Part shown: positions 33,899-35,835 of the stretch, one piece after another
How the letters are laid out: every line of letters starts with the position of its first letter
Position numbering within the stretch: the stretch's first letter is position 1
Source of the DNA: an uncultured Alloprevotella sp.
GTDB lineage: Bacteria > Bacteroidota > Bacteroidia > Bacteroidales > Bacteroidaceae
NCBI GenBank assembly: GCA_944320745.1
Contig: CALUIN010000017.1
Coordinates: forward strand, 1-35,835
Reading direction: 5' to 3'
Length of the DNA stretch: 35,835 nt
Translations under genes and position numbers: made by a program
Notes under the pieces: model-generated
What the model was told of the DNA's origin: nothing
The model's database searches: none
What the model saw: only the letters and a program-made list of their open reading frames with translations

Positions 33899-35722
33899 TC
33901 ATATAAACTCATAACCACCTTTCCGGCTACCGTCTGCCAACGTAATCTTTGCAGGCTTTATCCTGATTCCAAACCGTTTTTCCAAATGGCTTGCAACTCC
34001 CTTTTGCCTGATTCCATATCTTGCATACACTTCTTCCATTTTTAGCTTTATCATATCTGTAAGCATTTTTATTCCAACAGGAAAGATAGCCCTGAACTCC
34101 TTATAAAGATGATAGGTTTCCCGTCTGTTCATCATTTCATTTTTAAGATTCAGTTCCTTATAGCCAAGAGCCTTAATTCGTTCATAACCCAGCGAATCAT
34201 AATACAGTTTCAAGTCTTCACATTGATGTTCCATGACCTCATCAACCAATACAAACATACAGGCTTCTTTATTCTTACGATACTCGCAATAGCGTTTCAT
34301 CCTATCGGCAAAGCTCTCTTTCCTGATGATGCACTCCAACTGTTCCTCATAATCAGAATGTACCTCATTTCCACTGACATGAAAACCGCTATCTTCCAAC
34401 TGCTTTCTGACTTTGATACCATCCAAATAGTTCTCTTTCTGCACATCATAAGAAAAACAGTCATTCAGATAAGCCATTTTATTAACCGAAAACTGTTGAT
34501 TCATTTCATCATAAAAAACATAGCTCTTACTAAACTTATTAAGTTTTTGAAAATCAATTACTTCTTTAATAGACTCCTCTTTTAAGTCCTTATCCGTTAT
34601 GTTATTCTTATAATTTGCATTCTTGACAGATTTCTGCCACTTTTCATCCAAAGCTGCCTTATAAGAATCATCCCTGCTTTCTCCCACATCCACATTATAA
34701 ATGAAAGTGGTTGTGTTCCTGAACGGATTGCATTCCAGCCTTTGCCGACCAGCTATTTGAGCCAACTCCGTAGCAATGTCAATGGAAGTGTAGGCTTTCT
34801 TGTTATCACTTATAACGAAAGTTGATGCACAAGTGGAATAGAAGTCACACCCTGCAAAAGCTGTGGAAGTACAAAACGTGAATTTCTTGTGCGGCTCTCC
34901 TTTTAATGGAATCACACCTATTCCATAATCCAGCCCTAACTTCTTTACAAGCTGTTCATTTTCAATAGTAGAAGCCACTACTATATTGACATCCTCAGTC
35001 TGTAACCCTGTTTGTCTGATGATATTTATAATGTTGGTAACACTGTTCAAAAAGATAACACACTCTTTCGATTCAATTTTTTCTCCATCTATAAGGATGA
35101 ACGGATAAATACCTTTCTGATAGTTCCTGACTATTTCAATGGCATTGTTTATCGGATTCTTCGATTGCACCCTTTTGACAAACCTCTGTTCTACATTACT
35201 CCATTCTAATACAGTGTAAGGCAAATCCTTGAACCAATCCATTTGCCGCATATATTTGTCTGCAATAGGAGTGGCAGAGATATAAGTGACATACGAAAAA
35301 TCTCTCAATGTTTCTAATAAGGCTATTTCCGTTTCTGACTTGAATCCACTATCTATTAGAAGATATTGATATTCATCTACGACTACTCTCCAATCCGGCT
35401 TATCCTTTATAAGACCGTTCAATCGTGGAATGGAATCATACGTTGCCAAAAGTTTAGGCTTTGGGCTGTTTCTCAAATAATCTTCAATATCTCCATTTCT
35501 CACATCACCATAGACTGCCAAAGTCCCTTTATGCTGTTGGCACTTGTTTTTAATCAGGTTGATTCTTGGACTGCAAATGATAGTCTTATGTTCATCTTCA
35601 ATGGCAAGGGTGGTAGCTCCACACCCTGTTATCCCCTTGTTTACAATACCTCTCGGCAGTTCAAAACCTGCCCATTCATTCAAAAAGTTTACATTAGCTG
35701 GTACTTTTATTGTTTCGACCAT
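33899..35722 (-). CDS. SF2 helicase-like protein B with altered Walker A
   Basis: The 607-residue protein shows TGCGATTL (32-39), DEYQ (116-119), SAT (149-151), FCTSTAFAGCDF (282-293) and QIAGRQR (322-328). Motif I has Ala36 in place of the Walker A Lys, at the same residue number as in protein A. Both share the stretch of Ile-x-x-x-Pro with IK-x-KC after motif I, the TS-x-F-x-x-x-D motif and a C-terminal helical tail (KLKMEEVYARYGI, LEKRFGIRI), which shows common descent. The Met at 35722 aligns with the start of A; an upstream Met at 35755 is less likely. Molecular role unknown. Confidence 0.72.
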   Translation of the reverse strand: MVETIKVPANVNFLNEWAGFELPRGIVNKGITGCGATTLAIEDEHKTIICSPRINLIKNKCQQHKGTLAVYGDVRNGDIEDYLRNSPKPKLLATYDSIPRLNGLIKDKPDWRVVVDEYQYLLIDSGFKSETEIALLETLRDFSYVTYISATPIADKYMRQMDWFKDLPYTVLEWSNVEQRFVKRVQSKNPINNAIEIVRNYQKGIYPFILIDGEKIESKECVIFLNSVTNIINIIRQTGLQTEDVNIVVASTIENEQLVKKLGLDYGIGVIPLKGEPHKKFTFCTSTAFAGCDFYSTCASTFVISDNKKAYTSIDIATELAQIAGRQRLECNPFRNTTTFIYNVDVGESRDDSYKAALDEKWQKSVKNANYKNNITDKDLKEESIKEVIDFQKLNKFSKSYVFYDEMNQQFSVNKMAYLNDCFSYDVQKENYLDGIKVRKQLEDSGFHVSGNEVHSDYEEQLECIIRKESFADRMKRYCEYRKNKEACMFVLVDEVMEHQCEDLKLYYDSLGYERIKALGYKELNLKNEMMNRRETYHLYKEFRAIFPVGIKMLTDMIKLKMEEVYARYGIRQKGVASHLEKRFGIRIKPAKITLADGSRKGGYEFI

Positions 35723-35835
35723 AGAATAGAATAAAAAAATATAACATATCCACATCTCAAAATCTGTGTCCGATATTCCATCGGTTTAATCTTTATTATT
35801 AAGGAGGTCAGGACAAAAAATCAGACAGTCTAAAA

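Larger units (their letters stand above)
29914..35835. mobile_element. Integrated element in the tRNA-Phe gene (left part)
   Basis: From the tRNA-Phe 3-prime end onward, base composition and codon use change from GC-rich to AT-rich with no return inside the window. A tyrosine recombinase is the first gene, followed by an orphan gene and two paralogous helicase-like proteins. This layout is typical of an integrative or mobilisable element. The left end is probably within or just after the T-arm (29914-29933); the right end is not in the window, and no second copy of the tRNA 3-prime end is visible. No relaxase, conjugation gene or phage structural gene is visible. Confidence 0.75.

Overview
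The window looks like a GC-rich member of the Bacteroidales (Bacteroidota), followed at its right end by an AT-rich integrated element. The main evidence is promoters: eleven genes carry a Bacteroidota-type -7 element (TAnnTTTG) just upstream, and the tRNA gene has the full TTTG-N19-TAnnTTTG pair. The gene families agree with this: GldH, RicT/PSP1, GH95, GH20 and a plug/barrel outer-membrane receptor. I do not assign a genus.

Layout of the chromosomal part (1-29933). Positions 1-3583 hold the end of a membrane acyltransferase-like gene, tsaE, and a secreted GH95 alpha-L-fucosidase. Positions 3757-11464 are a surface-glycan region: a GT39/ArnT-like membrane glycosyltransferase, a lone GT2, and a five-gene minus-strand operon (GT2, a GT2-kinase fusion, GT11 fucosyltransferase, GT92-like, GT14) with coupled or overlapping ends, probably building LPS/LOS core or O-glycan. 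Positions 11610-14768 hold a PhoA-type alkaline phosphatase, a lipoprotein metallophosphatase and an unnamed outer-membrane barrel protein. Positions 14874-18749 are the housekeeping run metF-holB-ricT-gldH, with a divergent 56-residue 2[4Fe-4S] ferredoxin.

Positions 19479-23812 form a signalling module: a hybrid histidine kinase with receiver and HPt domains, an NtrC-type sigma-54 activator, and a small secreted Asp-Thr-Val-rich protein. The small gene is preceded by a near-consensus sigma-54 promoter and a cluster of five similar half-sites, so the activator probably controls the gene directly downstream of it. A secreted GH20 hexosaminidase and a plug/barrel outer-membrane receptor gene with two compensating frameshifts follow.

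Three intergenic regions (3591-3653, 13164-13226, 23991-24074) carry tandem arrays of the same 21-bp unit, built around an imperfect palindrome.

At 29861-29933 a tRNA-Phe(GAA) gene marks an abrupt change to AT-rich DNA. A tyrosine recombinase begins about 100 bp beyond it, then an orphan gene and two convergent, paralogous SF2-helicase-like proteins. Both of the latter have Ala in place of the Walker A Lys at the same position (residue 36), while keeping motifs II, III and VI. The T-stem of the tRNA holds one C-U mismatch that could be a scar of integration. The element runs past the right edge of the window, so its full cargo and right end are not visible. The paralogous ATPase pair is the best candidate for an undescribed system; the sigma-54 module is the best-supported regulatory circuit.
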